NCBI GenBank assembly: GCA_903832085.1
Contig: CAIKZZ010000009.1
Coordinates: forward strand, 1 to 64,000
Direction of reading: 5' to 3'
From: an uncultured Pseudomonadota bacterium
GTDB lineage: Bacteria > Pseudomonadota > Gammaproteobacteria > Steroidobacterales > Steroidobacteraceae
Length of the DNA stretch: 64,000 nucleotides
This document shows, one piece after another, positions 26,897 through 35,714 of this stretch. The translations under genes and the position numbers were made by a program. A model generated the notes under the pieces. The model was given only the letters and a program-made list of their open reading frames with translations. It was not told the DNA's origin and did no database searches. Each line of letters opens with the position of its first letter. Within the stretch, counting starts at the first letter, position 1.

Positions 26897-28086
26897 GAAC
26901 GCCACGCGAGCATTTTCGCCTAGTGGTGAAATACACGCCCTTTCACTCCCGTACGGTAGCGGCGAACGAGTTAAACCTCTGGCATCGCTGGCGGGATTAT
27001 TCGGTTGCGGATGCGTATTTTGATGTCTCGCTCGAGTACACGGCGCTACGCAATACCTGTGCGGTGTTTGATATCTCGCCGATGACCAAGCACCGGATCA
27101 CGGGTCCTGATGCACTTGCCTTTATGAATCGACTGGTGACGCGCGATGTCGCAAAAATCAAACCCGGTCGCGTGGGGTATGCCGTGTGGTGTGACGAGCA
27201 AGGACAGGTGGTGGACGACGGCACGATTTTTCATTTAAGTCCTGGTGTTTATCGATTGTGTTCGCAGGAGCGTCAGCTAGATTGGTTGCATACAGCGCGC
27301 TTAGGCTTTGATGTGACGGTGGTCGAAGAGACTGAGGATGTGGCGGCTTTAAGTCTGCAAGGACCCACTAGTTGTGCGACCTTGTGTGCGCTCGGCTTAA
27401 CTGGCATTGAGACCTTGACGCCGTTTGGGATGCGCACCTTTGCCTTTGGTGAGGCGGAGCTACTCGTGTCGCGTACTGGGTTTACGGGTGATTTAGGCTA
27501 TGAGCTGTGGATCGATCCTGCCCATGCGGAAGCGCTGTGGGATGCGTTATTCGAGGCCGGTAATTTATATGGTATTCGTCCACTAGGGACTCATGCGCTT
27601 GATATTGCGCGCATTGAGGCAGGCTACATCCAAGCAGGGGTGGATTTCCTGCCTGCGGATCATGCGATTCGTGCCGATCGAACGCGCTCACCATTTGAGT
27701 TGGATTTGGCGTGGCTGGTGGATTTTAGTAAGCCGCACTTTACGGGGCGGCGTGCATTACTTGCAGAACAATCCCGCGGTTCGCGCTACCGATTGGTGCG
27801 GCTGGATGTGGCGGGCAATAAGCCTGCGACTGATGCGTATGTTTACGATGCCAAGCGCCGGGTGGTTGGGACGGTGACCTCTGCCGTCTGGTCGCCGATG
27901 TCGAAGGCGAGTATTGCACTCGCTAGCGTTGCCATGCCGCACGGTGCGGTGGGGACGCCACTGTGGGCCGAAATTTACTATCAAAAAGAGCTCAAATGGA
28001 ATCGGACTAATGTGGAGTGCACGGTACTTGCTGGGCCGTCTTACGATCCGCCGCGCCGTAAAGTGACCCCCGCCCCAATGCGCTAG
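26893..28086 (+). CDS. GcvT-like folate-binding aminomethyl/methyltransferase
   Basis: 397-aa protein of the GcvT/DmdA/dimethylglycine-dehydrogenase C-terminal family, which moves one-carbon units to tetrahydrofolate. Family marks are VFDISPMTKHRITGPDA, FMNRLVTRDV, SRTGFTGDLGYELW and RIEAGYIQAGVDF. A C-terminal GCVT_C barrel follows (about 290-380). ATG 26893 sits after AGGAGG and overlaps the previous stop; the longer frame from 26806 is rejected. Partnered with two FAD oxidases, it probably captures a one-carbon unit released by oxidative demethylation. The substrate is unknown. Confidence 0.85.
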   Translation: MRTPREHFRLVVKYTPFHSRTVAANELNLWHRWRDYSVADAYFDVSLEYTALRNTCAVFDISPMTKHRITGPDALAFMNRLVTRDVAKIKPGRVGYAVWCDEQGQVVDDGTIFHLSPGVYRLCSQERQLDWLHTARLGFDVTVVEETEDVAALSLQGPTSCATLCALGLTGIETLTPFGMRTFAFGEAELLVSRTGFTGDLGYELWIDPAHAEALWDALFEAGNLYGIRPLGTHALDIARIEAGYIQAGVDFLPADHAIRADRTRSPFELDLAWLVDFSKPHFTGRRALLAEQSRGSRYRLVRLDVAGNKPATDAYVYDAKRRVVGTVTSAVWSPMSKASIALASVAMPHGAVGTPLWAEIYYQKELKWNRTNVECTVLAGPSYDPPRRKVTPAPMR

Positions 28087-28105
28087 GGAGCGCCTCTCCT
28101 GAGAT

Positions 28106-30466
28106 TTAAGTGGGGGTGTTTGATAGATCGGGAACTGTAAAAGCCTCTGGCGGTTGATCTGCTTGATAGCGATCCCACATGGTGCGGTAGGCAGACTCTA
28201 AATGGCGCGTAAAGAGTACGGTGTCGAACAGCGGTGTGGTGAGTCGGTTTCGCGCCAGCTTCTCTTTAAGCGCGTGCAATTTGGTGGGGTCCTGCCCGAG
28301 CGAAACCGCAAGGTCCTCGTACCCTGTGCGTGATTCGGTGATCAGTTCCGGCAATCCAACAGCGGTCAGTAAGCTTGCTGCTACGCGGCCCGGAAAGGCA
28401 TTCCCGAGCAAGGTGAGTACCGGCACGCCGCTCCACAGCGCATCGCTGGATGTGGTGTGTGCATTATAAGGCAGCGTATCAAGCGCAAGGTCCGCAAAGC
28501 GATGTCGTCCTAAATGTTCGCCCTGTGCACAGCGCGGTGCAAAGACCAGACGATCGCGGCTAATGCCACGTGCTTCGGCTTCATCCTTAAGATTTTTGAT
28601 GGAAAAGTCGTTTGGCTGCAGCAGCCACAGCACACTTCCCGGGACGCGCGCTAAGATACGCATCCAGCTGCTAAACGTCTCGGGGTTAATCTTATGGTGA
28701 TTATTGAAGCACACATACACCATGGCGTCTTCGGGGAGTCCGTGATGTGCACGTGATGAGGGGACGTTTGATACGACGCGATCCCGATCATTGACTTGAT
28801 AGCTATGCGGTAAGTAGACAATTTTTTCTGTGTAGAGCGCTTCGGTACCTGACTTGATAACGATTTTATCCGCCAGAATGTAGTCAAAGTACGCAGCACC
28901 GAGTGTCCCCGGATAGCCTAGATAGCTCACTTGCACGGGCGCTGCGTGGTAGGAAAAAATGCCGACGCGGTTGTGTTCTGTGATCCCTTTGAGATCAACC
29001 GCAATATCGATGCCCATTTGTCGGGATAGATCCGCCACCTCCGCGTCTGTTTTGTCACGCACATCAACAAATGTATCGACGCTCTGGATTGCTTGGAGGC
29101 GGACCTCATCATTCGGGGATGGACCATAGGAAAACGCGATAATGTCGAAGTGCTCTCGATGATGCTCGGCCAAAAGTCCGGCGATGAGAAACATGGTGGC
29201 ATGAGCAAAAAAATCTGCCGAGTAGTAGCCAATACGCAGGCGCGGTTTCGGCACGTGTTTGGCGATCGGTCCGAGAGAGAGATTTTCGGGCGTCCGTGAT
29301 TCAGTCCAGCGCAGTGCCCCTTGCAGGGCGACTTCCGGTGAGTGCGTTAGCGCACACACCATGAACGGCTGTGCGACGGTTTCCTTGCGCAGTAAGCGTT
29401 CTTCAAGATCCGCAACGTCTTGCGCATACGAGGACCATTGGCACATGACGATGGCGGCAAAAACCACTTCCCCTCGCAGATAGGGGTGAGTGGGATCCAG
29501 CGCAAAGGCGCGCTGGTATGCGACGAGCGACGCCGGATACTCTTTTAATGCGGCGAGGCAGATGGCCATATTGCAGTACGCTTCAAAATAGTTCTGCCGT
29601 ATTCCGATTGCTTTGTCGAAGCTGATGCAAGCTTGCAAATGCTCGCCGAGCTCCATGAGCGCATTGCCGCGACAATAGTGAGCCAGCGCGGACTTTGGAT
29701 TTAACGCGAGGGATTGGTCGATCAAGGACAGTGCGCGCGGATAATCGCGTAACAAATGATAGACGTGCCCCTTGTTGTGAAAGGCCTCGGCCAAGCGTGG
29801 CTGTAGTCGGATCGCGTCGTCGTAGCTCGCAAGAGCTTCTGAGTATCGTTTGAGATTTGCCAGGGCTAAGCCTAGGCGTAGGTGTGTCAGTGCAAGGCTT
29901 GGTTTTAATTGCAGCGAGGCATGTAAATCATCCAGTGCGGCAAAGGGTTGTCCATCATCGATCAAGGTGGCGGCGCGCTCGGATAGGACCTCTGCGGAGG
30001 ATGGATTGATGGCCAGCGCCTGCGAGAAACTGTCGTACGCCTCTTTGTAGCGCTCAAGCGCATGTAGCACGAGGCCGCGATTACGTAGGGCGTCAACGTT
30101 AGATGGCGTTTGATCAAGGACACGATCGAAGGCGGCAAGCGCCTCGGCGCTACGACCGAGCGCGTGTAGTACGCTGGCGTAATTCACCTGCAATGAAGGC
30201 GCGTGAGGGTTGTTGTCGAGCGCTTTACCGATCAACTGCAGCGCGAGTACATTGTTGTTTGCTTGATGCTCAAGGATCCCTAGGGCATGCAGAATTTCCG
30301 GATGCGAAGGATACGCACGCAGTGCGTGTCGGTAGATGGCCCGTGCGTCAGCAATTCGGCCCATCCCTTGCTGGGAGACGGCTTTGCGCAGCTCTTTGAC
30401 GATGGTAGGCGGCAGTCCGGTGGTGGTGCGAGGCGCCGGACTGGAAGGAGGTGTTTGGCTCGTCAT
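28106..30466 (-). CDS. TPR protein with GT41 (SPINDLY/O-GlcNAc transferase-like) domain
   Basis: 786 aa. The first ~370 residues are about ten tetratricopeptide repeats (for example AEALAAFDRVLDQTPSNVDA). The rest is a GT41 catalytic region with GYYSADFFAHATMFL, LGYPGTLGAAYFDYILAD, CFNNHHKINPETFSSW and DTLPYNAHTTSSDALW, the standard UDP-sugar site. Bacterial members are thought to glycosylate proteins, including flagellins and surface proteins; the target here is unknown. No signal peptide, so it acts in the cytoplasm. It is transcribed toward the GcvT-like gene and away from the sulfotransferases. Confidence 0.92.
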   Translation of the reverse strand: MTSQTPPSSPAPRTTTGLPPTIVKELRKAVSQQGMGRIADARAIYRHALRAYPSHPEILHALGILEHQANNNVLALQLIGKALDNNPHAPSLQVNYASVLHALGRSAEALAAFDRVLDQTPSNVDALRNRGLVLHALERYKEAYDSFSQALAINPSSAEVLSERAATLIDDGQPFAALDDLHASLQLKPSLALTHLRLGLALANLKRYSEALASYDDAIRLQPRLAEAFHNKGHVYHLLRDYPRALSLIDQSLALNPKSALAHYCRGNALMELGEHLQACISFDKAIGIRQNYFEAYCNMAICLAALKEYPASLVAYQRAFALDPTHPYLRGEVVFAAIVMCQWSSYAQDVADLEERLLRKETVAQPFMVCALTHSPEVALQGALRWTESRTPENLSLGPIAKHVPKPRLRIGYYSADFFAHATMFLIAGLLAEHHREHFDIIAFSYGPSPNDEVRLQAIQSVDTFVDVRDKTDAEVADLSRQMGIDIAVDLKGITEHNRVGIFSYHAAPVQVSYLGYPGTLGAAYFDYILADKIVIKSGTEALYTEKIVYLPHSYQVNDRDRVVSNVPSSRAHHGLPEDAMVYVCFNNHHKINPETFSSWMRILARVPGSVLWLLQPNDFSIKNLKDEAEARGISRDRLVFAPRCAQGEHLGRHRFADLALDTLPYNAHTTSSDALWSGVPVLTLLGNAFPGRVAASLLTAVGLPELITESRTGYEDLAVSLGQDPTKLHALKEKLARNRLTTPLFDTVLFTRHLESAYRTMWDRYQADQPPEAFTVPDLSNTPT

Positions 30467-30507
30467 GGCTTTAATATAGGGGACAGATGTCTGTAAACGT
30501 GGCGACG

Positions 30508-30523
30508 CCTAGCCGCTGCTAGG
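30508..30523. promoter_or_regulatory. Inverted repeat in divergent intergenic region
   Basis: CCTAGC-CGCT-GCTAGG, a perfect 6-bp inverted repeat in the 183-base gap between the GT41 gene and the first sulfotransferase. A smaller repeat, ACAGA-TG-TCTGT, lies at 30483-30494. The gap also has TTGACA boxes at 30565 and 30597 without good partners. It may be an operator; no direct proof. Confidence 0.3.
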
Positions 30524-30649
30524 GGGGGATGCTACTAAGCAATTCGAGCTCTAAATCTAGCATTTTGACAGGGCTGTGACCAGCATTGAGGCGAGCTTGA
30601 CAGCACGCTTAACCTAGTGATTCGGCCCTATTTTTTGTAGAATAACCGC

Positions 30650-31378
30650 ATGACGATGTTTCTTTCAGGTGCTGCGGTTGGATCTAATGGTGAAGCCGAA
30701 GTGGCTGCCCGTATGCCACTGATTGCGGTGGTGGGGCCGTGGGGAAGCGGCACAACGGTGGTGATGCAGGTGCTCGTGCGACTGGGCGTGCTCGTCCCTG
30801 GACCTTGTTTTATAACCAACGATCCGCGCACTCCCAACAGCCTTGAGACATTGGCATTCGTCAAGCTGCTACACAGCTGTGTGGATGAACCAACCGTCAC
30901 TATTACCCGTCCAGAAGCAATACGCCCTAGTCTGCTGGCGTTTAGACAGATATTAAAAACGGCACTCGGCGCGCAGCAGCAGCCAGTCGCCCTAAAACAC
31001 GCACTGATGGCCACGATGTTCGCTGAGTTGAACGCTGTGTTTGACATACGCTACATCTTTGTGAGCCGGCCGCTGAAAGACATTGAGGCCACCGGACACC
31101 GTCGTCAGTGGTATGCGCATTTGGGTGCGGACGGGGCCCGGCGCATATACCCACTCATGGAAGCGTACCTGAAGAACCCCACGCAACCGGTGCATGGGTT
31201 GAGTTATCCGGCTCTATTGGCGGAGCCAGAAAAAACTGTGAAGGCACTCGCGGGTTTTCTAGGACTGCCGTACACTCCGAGCGCGCTTGATATCCTGCGT
31301 CGCCCGACTAGTTCATCTGTAGAAAAATCACTGGATGTGCCAGCGCATCCGCCACGCACGTCGCACCCGCCTCAGTAA
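30650..31378 (+). CDS. Sulfotransferase-like protein 1
   Basis: 242 aa. VVGPWGSGTTVVMQVLVRLG fits the 5'-phosphosulfate loop of PAPS-dependent sulfotransferases. VSRPLKDIEATGHRRQW matches the 3'-phosphate site (R-x-P and following basic residues), and LLAEPEKTVKALAGFLGLP is the usual C-terminal helix. It would move sulfate from PAPS to a glycan. The GSGTT loop is atypical (K replaced), so a kinase-like P-loop protein is possible, but the overall order favours a sulfotransferase. First of a same-strand trio. Confidence 0.7.
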   Translation: MTMFLSGAAVGSNGEAEVAARMPLIAVVGPWGSGTTVVMQVLVRLGVLVPGPCFITNDPRTPNSLETLAFVKLLHSCVDEPTVTITRPEAIRPSLLAFRQILKTALGAQQQPVALKHALMATMFAELNAVFDIRYIFVSRPLKDIEATGHRRQWYAHLGADGARRIYPLMEAYLKNPTQPVHGLSYPALLAEPEKTVKALAGFLGLPYTPSALDILRRPTSSSVEKSLDVPAHPPRTSHPPQ

Positions 31379-31393
31379 CTGCGTAGCACTAAA

Positions 31394-32098
31394 ATGACAC
31401 TTGATGAATTCCGAGCTTACGCTCTGCCGTTGTGTCAATCAGCCAGACGCTTTAACAAGGTGTTCGGTATTGGTGCAAATAAGACTGCCACCACGACGTT
31501 AGGGGCAGTGCTACACCTGATTGGGCTTAACGTGGCGCCTCAAGCGTTGACTGAATTGAATAGCCTAGGGATTCATCATGGCGAACTAAATGATTTAGTG
31601 AGCTTTATGCACGCTTATGACGCCTTTCAGGATCGACCATTTTCGATGAAGTCCTACTATGCTCAAATGGATGCGTTATTTCCGAAGAGCAAATTTATAT
31701 TGACTTACCGTGATCCGAAACAGTGGTTCGCATCCCGTTGTAACTTTGCAAGACGCAATTACGGTGTTGATGATGTGGCTAAGATCACCGAGAGCGCTTT
31801 AAAAGAACGCATGCACGTACAGGCAGGCTACATGTATCGGATGAATGAGATTGACTGGTTTATTGATATTGATGCGCAGTTGCAGCTCACTCGGAGTTTT
31901 GCACGCATGTTTGATGAGAAGTATTGTATTGCTCAATATCAGCAACGCAATCAGGACATTATTCGTCACTTTTCAGAAAGGCCGCAAGATTTATTGGTGA
32001 TTGACTTAACAACCGAAAGCGACACGCACAAAATCATCAACTTTCTCGGGTTGCCAGCAGACCTGGTCACAGCGATGCCGCATGCGAATAAAACATAA
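31394..32098 (+). CDS. Sulfotransferase-family protein 2
   Basis: 234 aa. IGANKTATTTLGAVLHLIGL is the 5'-phosphosulfate loop with the conserved Lys-Thr, and LTYRDPKQWFASRCNF the 3'-phosphate site. The C-terminal LLVIDLTTESDTHKIINFLG completes the family pattern. It belongs to the small Sulfotransfer_4-like group. It starts 15 bases after the previous stop. Base composition is visibly more AT-rich than the secretion operon, a possible sign of later acquisition. Confidence 0.78.
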   Translation: MTLDEFRAYALPLCQSARRFNKVFGIGANKTATTTLGAVLHLIGLNVAPQALTELNSLGIHHGELNDLVSFMHAYDAFQDRPFSMKSYYAQMDALFPKSKFILTYRDPKQWFASRCNFARRNYGVDDVAKITESALKERMHVQAGYMYRMNEIDWFIDIDAQLQLTRSFARMFDEKYCIAQYQQRNQDIIRHFSERPQDLLVIDLTTESDTHKIINFLGLPADLVTAMPHANKT

Positions 32099-32179
32099 TC
32101 AGTGCCTCGACTGTAGGAACAAAGCGGCATGCGGTCGGTTCAGAGTGGATGGTTTTAGAAAGAAATTAGGATCACTGTC

Positions 32180-33025
32180 ATGAAGAAAACGTTTTTACTT
32201 GGTGTGGGCGCCCAAAAAGCTGGAACAACTTGGCTTTATGAGTACCTGCATGGGCATCCCAACGCCGATTTGGGCTTCATGAAGGAGTACCATATTTTCG
32301 ATACGCTCTATGTTCCTGAGTGTCGCCATTGGCTCAATACCTACGTACAGACAGCGCTGACGTCGCTACAAAAAGACCCCACACTGCAAGATAAGAGCAA
32401 CTATGTGTTTAAGCTGCTGGATTTTTATCGAGCGCCTACCAATTATTTTGATTTTTTTGAGCATTTGGCTCGATCAAGCGCATCATTGCAGCTGACCGGG
32501 GACATTACTCCGTCCTATAGCGCGCTTGATAGTCTTCATTTTAAGTACATCCGCTCCGAGCTCATCGCACGTGGTTTTCAGGTGCGGGTGGTTTTTTTGA
32601 TGCGTGATCCGGTGGAGCGGGCGATATCAGGCGTGCGCATGCGCTTGCGTACCCGGGGAGAGCCGACAACTGCTGAAATTGAGAATGAATGGCTGCGTAC
32701 TTATTATGCAAGTATGGCGTATCAAATCAGGGCGCGTTATGACCGAACGATTACCAATCTAGAGAAAGTATTTGAGCCCAGTGAGATTAAATATTGTTTT
32801 TATGAGGAGTTTTTTAATCGCTCGATGATCGAGGAACTGTGCCTCTTTTTCGATATTCCGTTGCATGAACCGGATTTTACTAAAGAGTTTAACGTGTCCC
32901 GTACCAGTCACGTGATTGAACAGTCGCTACGGCACGAGGTCTACGAGTTCTACAAGCCGGTGTATGCATTTATAGAACAACGGTTCGGGCAGCGGATCAC
33001 CACTGAGTTGTGGAAACAGTATTAA
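32180..33025 (+). CDS. Sulfotransferase-domain protein 3
   Basis: 281 aa. LLGVGAQKAGTTWLYEYLHG is a full 5'-phosphosulfate loop (QKAGTTWLY), KEYHIFD the acceptor/catalytic strand, and VVFLMRDPVERAISGVRMRL the 3'-phosphate site. This is the clearest sulfotransferase of the set, closest to the HNST/bacterial carbohydrate sulfotransferase type. It starts at ATG 32180 after an 81-base gap and may have its own promoter. It is AT-rich like its neighbour. Confidence 0.9.
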   Translation: MKKTFLLGVGAQKAGTTWLYEYLHGHPNADLGFMKEYHIFDTLYVPECRHWLNTYVQTALTSLQKDPTLQDKSNYVFKLLDFYRAPTNYFDFFEHLARSSASLQLTGDITPSYSALDSLHFKYIRSELIARGFQVRVVFLMRDPVERAISGVRMRLRTRGEPTTAEIENEWLRTYYASMAYQIRARYDRTITNLEKVFEPSEIKYCFYEEFFNRSMIEELCLFFDIPLHEPDFTKEFNVSRTSHVIEQSLRHEVYEFYKPVYAFIEQRFGQRITTELWKQY

Positions 33026-33067
33026 GGTGTGTGAAAGAAAGCGCTGCCACCGGTATGCTCGGTGTGG

Positions 33068-33817
33068 TTAGGGTTCAGTGGTCGTGACGGTCTCATTGGA
33101 CGGTGTGTTGTAAAACGTTTCATATAAAAACACTTCGCGAGCGGCAATAAGCTCGCGCGTTGCGGCCGTGTCAAAGTCACTGGTCGGCCGTTCTGAGGCA
33201 CTGGACGTGTTCACGTTAGCAGTGTGAGTAATCCACGCTAAGGCGGCAGGCACATCCCGAATGGCGTGTTTTAGCTGATGTGTGACGAGTGCTGCGAGGT
33301 CAGCGCGCAGCGTTTCCTGGCGTAAGACAGTGCTCATAAAATACGTAGTGCGAATGAGCGTTGCCAGCTGCGCGCCGCTGCTAATTGACAGCGCATTCTT
33401 TTGAAAATGGAGGCAGGCGAGGCGTAGAAATCGCCAAGACATAAATCCCAGCATAGAGGCAAGAGCCGGTGTGTAGGCAGGATGCAAGTAGGGAGCGTTT
33501 TGCGGTGCCAAGATAAAAGTCAGCCATCGAGTAAAGCCATCGGGGGTGGCTGTATATAAGTCTGCTCGGCCATGCGCGCATAAGCGTTCGTACACTTCGC
33601 CGCGGCCATCGACACCGTACGCATAGAGCGAGCGATATAGGGCCACGGGCTCGCGCACATTGGTGAAATAGAAGACCTTGGGTTCATGCGTGATCACTAC
33701 GGAATGCTTGTGGTATGGACGTAGTGGTTCTTTACAATGCTCGAGTAGGAATGCATCGACAAAAGTTGATCCCGTTTTGTGGTTCTGTAAGTAGCACACG
33801 GTGTTATACATCAGCAT
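33068..33817 (-). CDS. Sulfotransferase-like protein 4
   Basis: 249 aa. CYLQNHKTGSTFVDAFLLEH is a 5'-phosphosulfate-type loop (HKTGSTF), and FTNVREPVALYRSLYAYG a 3'-phosphate site, so it is a divergent carbohydrate sulfotransferase. The reading frame is open further upstream to 34024, but that part overlaps the GT2 gene and has no family sequence. ATG 33817 starts one strand before the loop. It is convergent with sulfotransferase 3 and follows the GT2 gene by 34 bases. Confidence 0.7.
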   Translation of the reverse strand: MLMYNTVCYLQNHKTGSTFVDAFLLEHCKEPLRPYHKHSVVITHEPKVFYFTNVREPVALYRSLYAYGVDGRGEVYERLCAHGRADLYTATPDGFTRWLTFILAPQNAPYLHPAYTPALASMLGFMSWRFLRLACLHFQKNALSISSGAQLATLIRTTYFMSTVLRQETLRADLAALVTHQLKHAIRDVPAALAWITHTANVNTSSASERPTSDFDTAATRELIAAREVFLYETFYNTPSNETVTTTEP

Positions 33818-33851
33818 CGGAATCTCACAGTTGTTGAAACGGGCAGTGCTC

Positions 33852-34628
33852 TTACCAGGGCAGGTAGCCGAATTGCCGAACGAGGCGTTGATATTCCAGT
33901 GATGATGTTGCCTTGGCCTCGGGATGGGAGTTGATCTGAGCCATTCCAGAGTTTGAATGGACCATGCGAGTAACAATGGGGGTGGCAGAGTTGTGAAAGG
34001 AGAGCGAGAGGTTTGGCCCCCCATATAGTAGACAATTGTGGAGCCAAGGGCGCTTGGTTTTTAAGCTTTGTAAGTCCTTTGGCGCAGTAGAGTCCACCAG
34101 GTGTGCGCGAGTTAGATTCGATCTGCTCAGGCGACCAAGCCACTCATGATCCAGATGCCAGCGAAAGTCTATATTGAAGGGGCCTACCGTGCTCCAAGTG
34201 CTATGCCGCATTAGCCATCCTGACGGCGTGGGGAAGTCATTGATTCTGACGAATGCATCATGTGTGTCGACCTCCTGCTGATTGCTTGACGTAAAATCCA
34301 TCCTTGCAAGTAGTGGCAGCGCAAGCTGGAGACGGGCTGGATGCCACCGGTCGTCGTCCTCCAGAAAGGCTAAGTAGTCGCCAGTCGCTGCCGCAGCCCC
34401 TGCGTTCATTGCTACTGCTTGGCCACGGAGAGGCGCCTCAATAAATTGCACGCCATTGGTATCCGTGAGAGATGGTGGAACAGTGTCGTGGTCAATCGCA
34501 ATCAGTATTTCAACATCAAGGGTCTGAGCGATGGTCTGCGCACGGATCGACGTAATCGCACGGGTCAAGAATCCTAGCTGCTGGGGCTGATGGCGGGAGG
34601 GGATAATGATAGATAGGCGCGAGCGCAT
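33852..34628 (-). CDS. Glycosyltransferase family 2
   Basis: 258-aa GT-A enzyme: LSIIIPSRHQPQQLGFLTRA, then EILIAIDHDT, a gain-of-novelty strand GDYLAFLEDDDRWHPARLQL containing the DxD metal site, and WHLDHEWLGRL as the acceptor-side motif. No membrane helix. It is in a two-gene minus-strand unit with sulfotransferase 4, so the two may build and then sulfate the same residue. Confidence 0.82.
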   Translation of the reverse strand: MRSRLSIIIPSRHQPQQLGFLTRAITSIRAQTIAQTLDVEILIAIDHDTVPPSLTDTNGVQFIEAPLRGQAVAMNAGAAAATGDYLAFLEDDDRWHPARLQLALPLLARMDFTSSNQQEVDTHDAFVRINDFPTPSGWLMRHSTWSTVGPFNIDFRWHLDHEWLGRLSRSNLTRAHLVDSTAPKDLQSLKTKRPWLHNCLLYGGPNLSLSFHNSATPIVTRMVHSNSGMAQINSHPEAKATSSLEYQRLVRQFGYLPW

Positions 34629-34737
34629 GCGTGGTAGTATATAAATCAGCTAGAAAAAACGATATAGCGGCTTGCCCATCGAGCGGGTACTCTAAGTAAG
34701 TGATGAACAACGACCGATGATTACAGGGAGCCACTGA

Positions 34738-35628
34738 TTGATTCCCATCTTTACTTCCATCCCCCCACGGATGATGCGTGAGACACCCGAGGGGCGAGAC
34801 ATCGGGAATGAATACGCGCTGCACTGTGTTGGCTCATGGCGCGCCAGCGGTTTTGTGCCCGTGTCAATCAACGCGGTTGATGAAGACATATCGGAAGTAA
34901 TAGGGGTGTCCGGCATCACGTCAATTCGAATCGATCGAGATGGCCGTGGCGAGTGCGGTAAGCCTGTCCCCTATCTTTGCGATTTTCTGGAAACAATTTG
35001 CAAACACGCACGGGGTCCGATCGCGATCACGAACGCCGATATTGAACTTAAGCTGCAACCCGCTGATCATGCGCTGTTGACAGACTTAAAGCCGGGTTGG
35101 GGTTTTGTATCGAAACGGTATGATATCGACAGTCTCAGTACGCAGCAGGCAACCGCCTACTCTGACGGGTACGACTTTTTCGCCTTTCATTCGGAGGATT
35201 TAAAGGTGTTGAGGCCGCGGTCGTTTGCCTTAGGCATGCCTTGGTGGGATCACTATCTGCCGCTCGCAATGATCATGCGAGGACTGCGATGTGTTGCTCT
35301 ACGTACGCCTTTTGTCTTTCATCTGCGGCATACCGATCGATGGAATCCGCTGCAGTGGGTACGCATCGGCGATGACTTCGTAGACGAGATGGAGCGCACT
35401 GCTGTGACGGCAGCCGACATGGCTCGTGTGCAGCTTTATAGAGCGAGTGTGCAGTCCGCACAGGATGCTGCCCGGAGAAGAGTCTCGGGATGGCGCGCCA
35501 GTCAGCGTCGCTTTGCTAGCTATGTCGAGCCCACGGCAGAGACCCTGAAGCTACAAAACGATTCAGCGCGGCTCCAAGCGATAGCAACTACCAATGTGCA
35601 GTTGATCGATCAATGGTGTAGAGGTTGA
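34738..35628 (+). CDS. Glycosyltransferase-like protein of unknown family
   Basis: 296 aa. The TTG at 34738 is the first possible start after an in-frame stop (34735) and has a good GGGAG site 7 bases upstream, so I take it as the start. FTSIPPRMMRETPEG, the strand GPIAITNADIELKL and AMPWWDH-like PWWDHYLPLAMIMRG suggest a GT-A-like fold with an N-A-D in place of DxD. The C-terminal ~70 residues are helical. I do not recognise a named family. Divergent from the GT2/sulfotransferase pair. Confidence 0.6.
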   Translation: MIPIFTSIPPRMMRETPEGRDIGNEYALHCVGSWRASGFVPVSINAVDEDISEVIGVSGITSIRIDRDGRGECGKPVPYLCDFLETICKHARGPIAITNADIELKLQPADHALLTDLKPGWGFVSKRYDIDSLSTQQATAYSDGYDFFAFHSEDLKVLRPRSFALGMPWWDHYLPLAMIMRGLRCVALRTPFVFHLRHTDRWNPLQWVRIGDDFVDEMERTAVTAADMARVQLYRASVQSAQDAARRRVSGWRASQRRFASYVEPTAETLKLQNDSARLQAIATTNVQLIDQWCRG

Positions 35629-35714
35629 CCGTTAGCAAATCCTTTGGATGGCTTTTGGAAAGCGGCTCTAAGGAGTTTTCACCGGGCTGGTGTGCCCGAA
35701 CTGTCGTCGCCTCA

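Noticed and set aside
30565-30643. Promoter for the first sulfotransferase from TTGACA boxes at 30565 or 30597
   Set aside because: No acceptable -10 lies at 16-18 bases; TAGAAT at 30638 is too close to the start codon and has no -35.
33818-34024. N-terminal extension of sulfotransferase 4
   Set aside because: It overlaps the GT2 gene on the same strand in another frame, is Pro/His-rich and lacks any domain.
35683-35698. CGGGC-TGGTGT-GCCCG hairpin as a terminator between convergent genes
   Set aside because: Only 5 bp and no T run on either strand.
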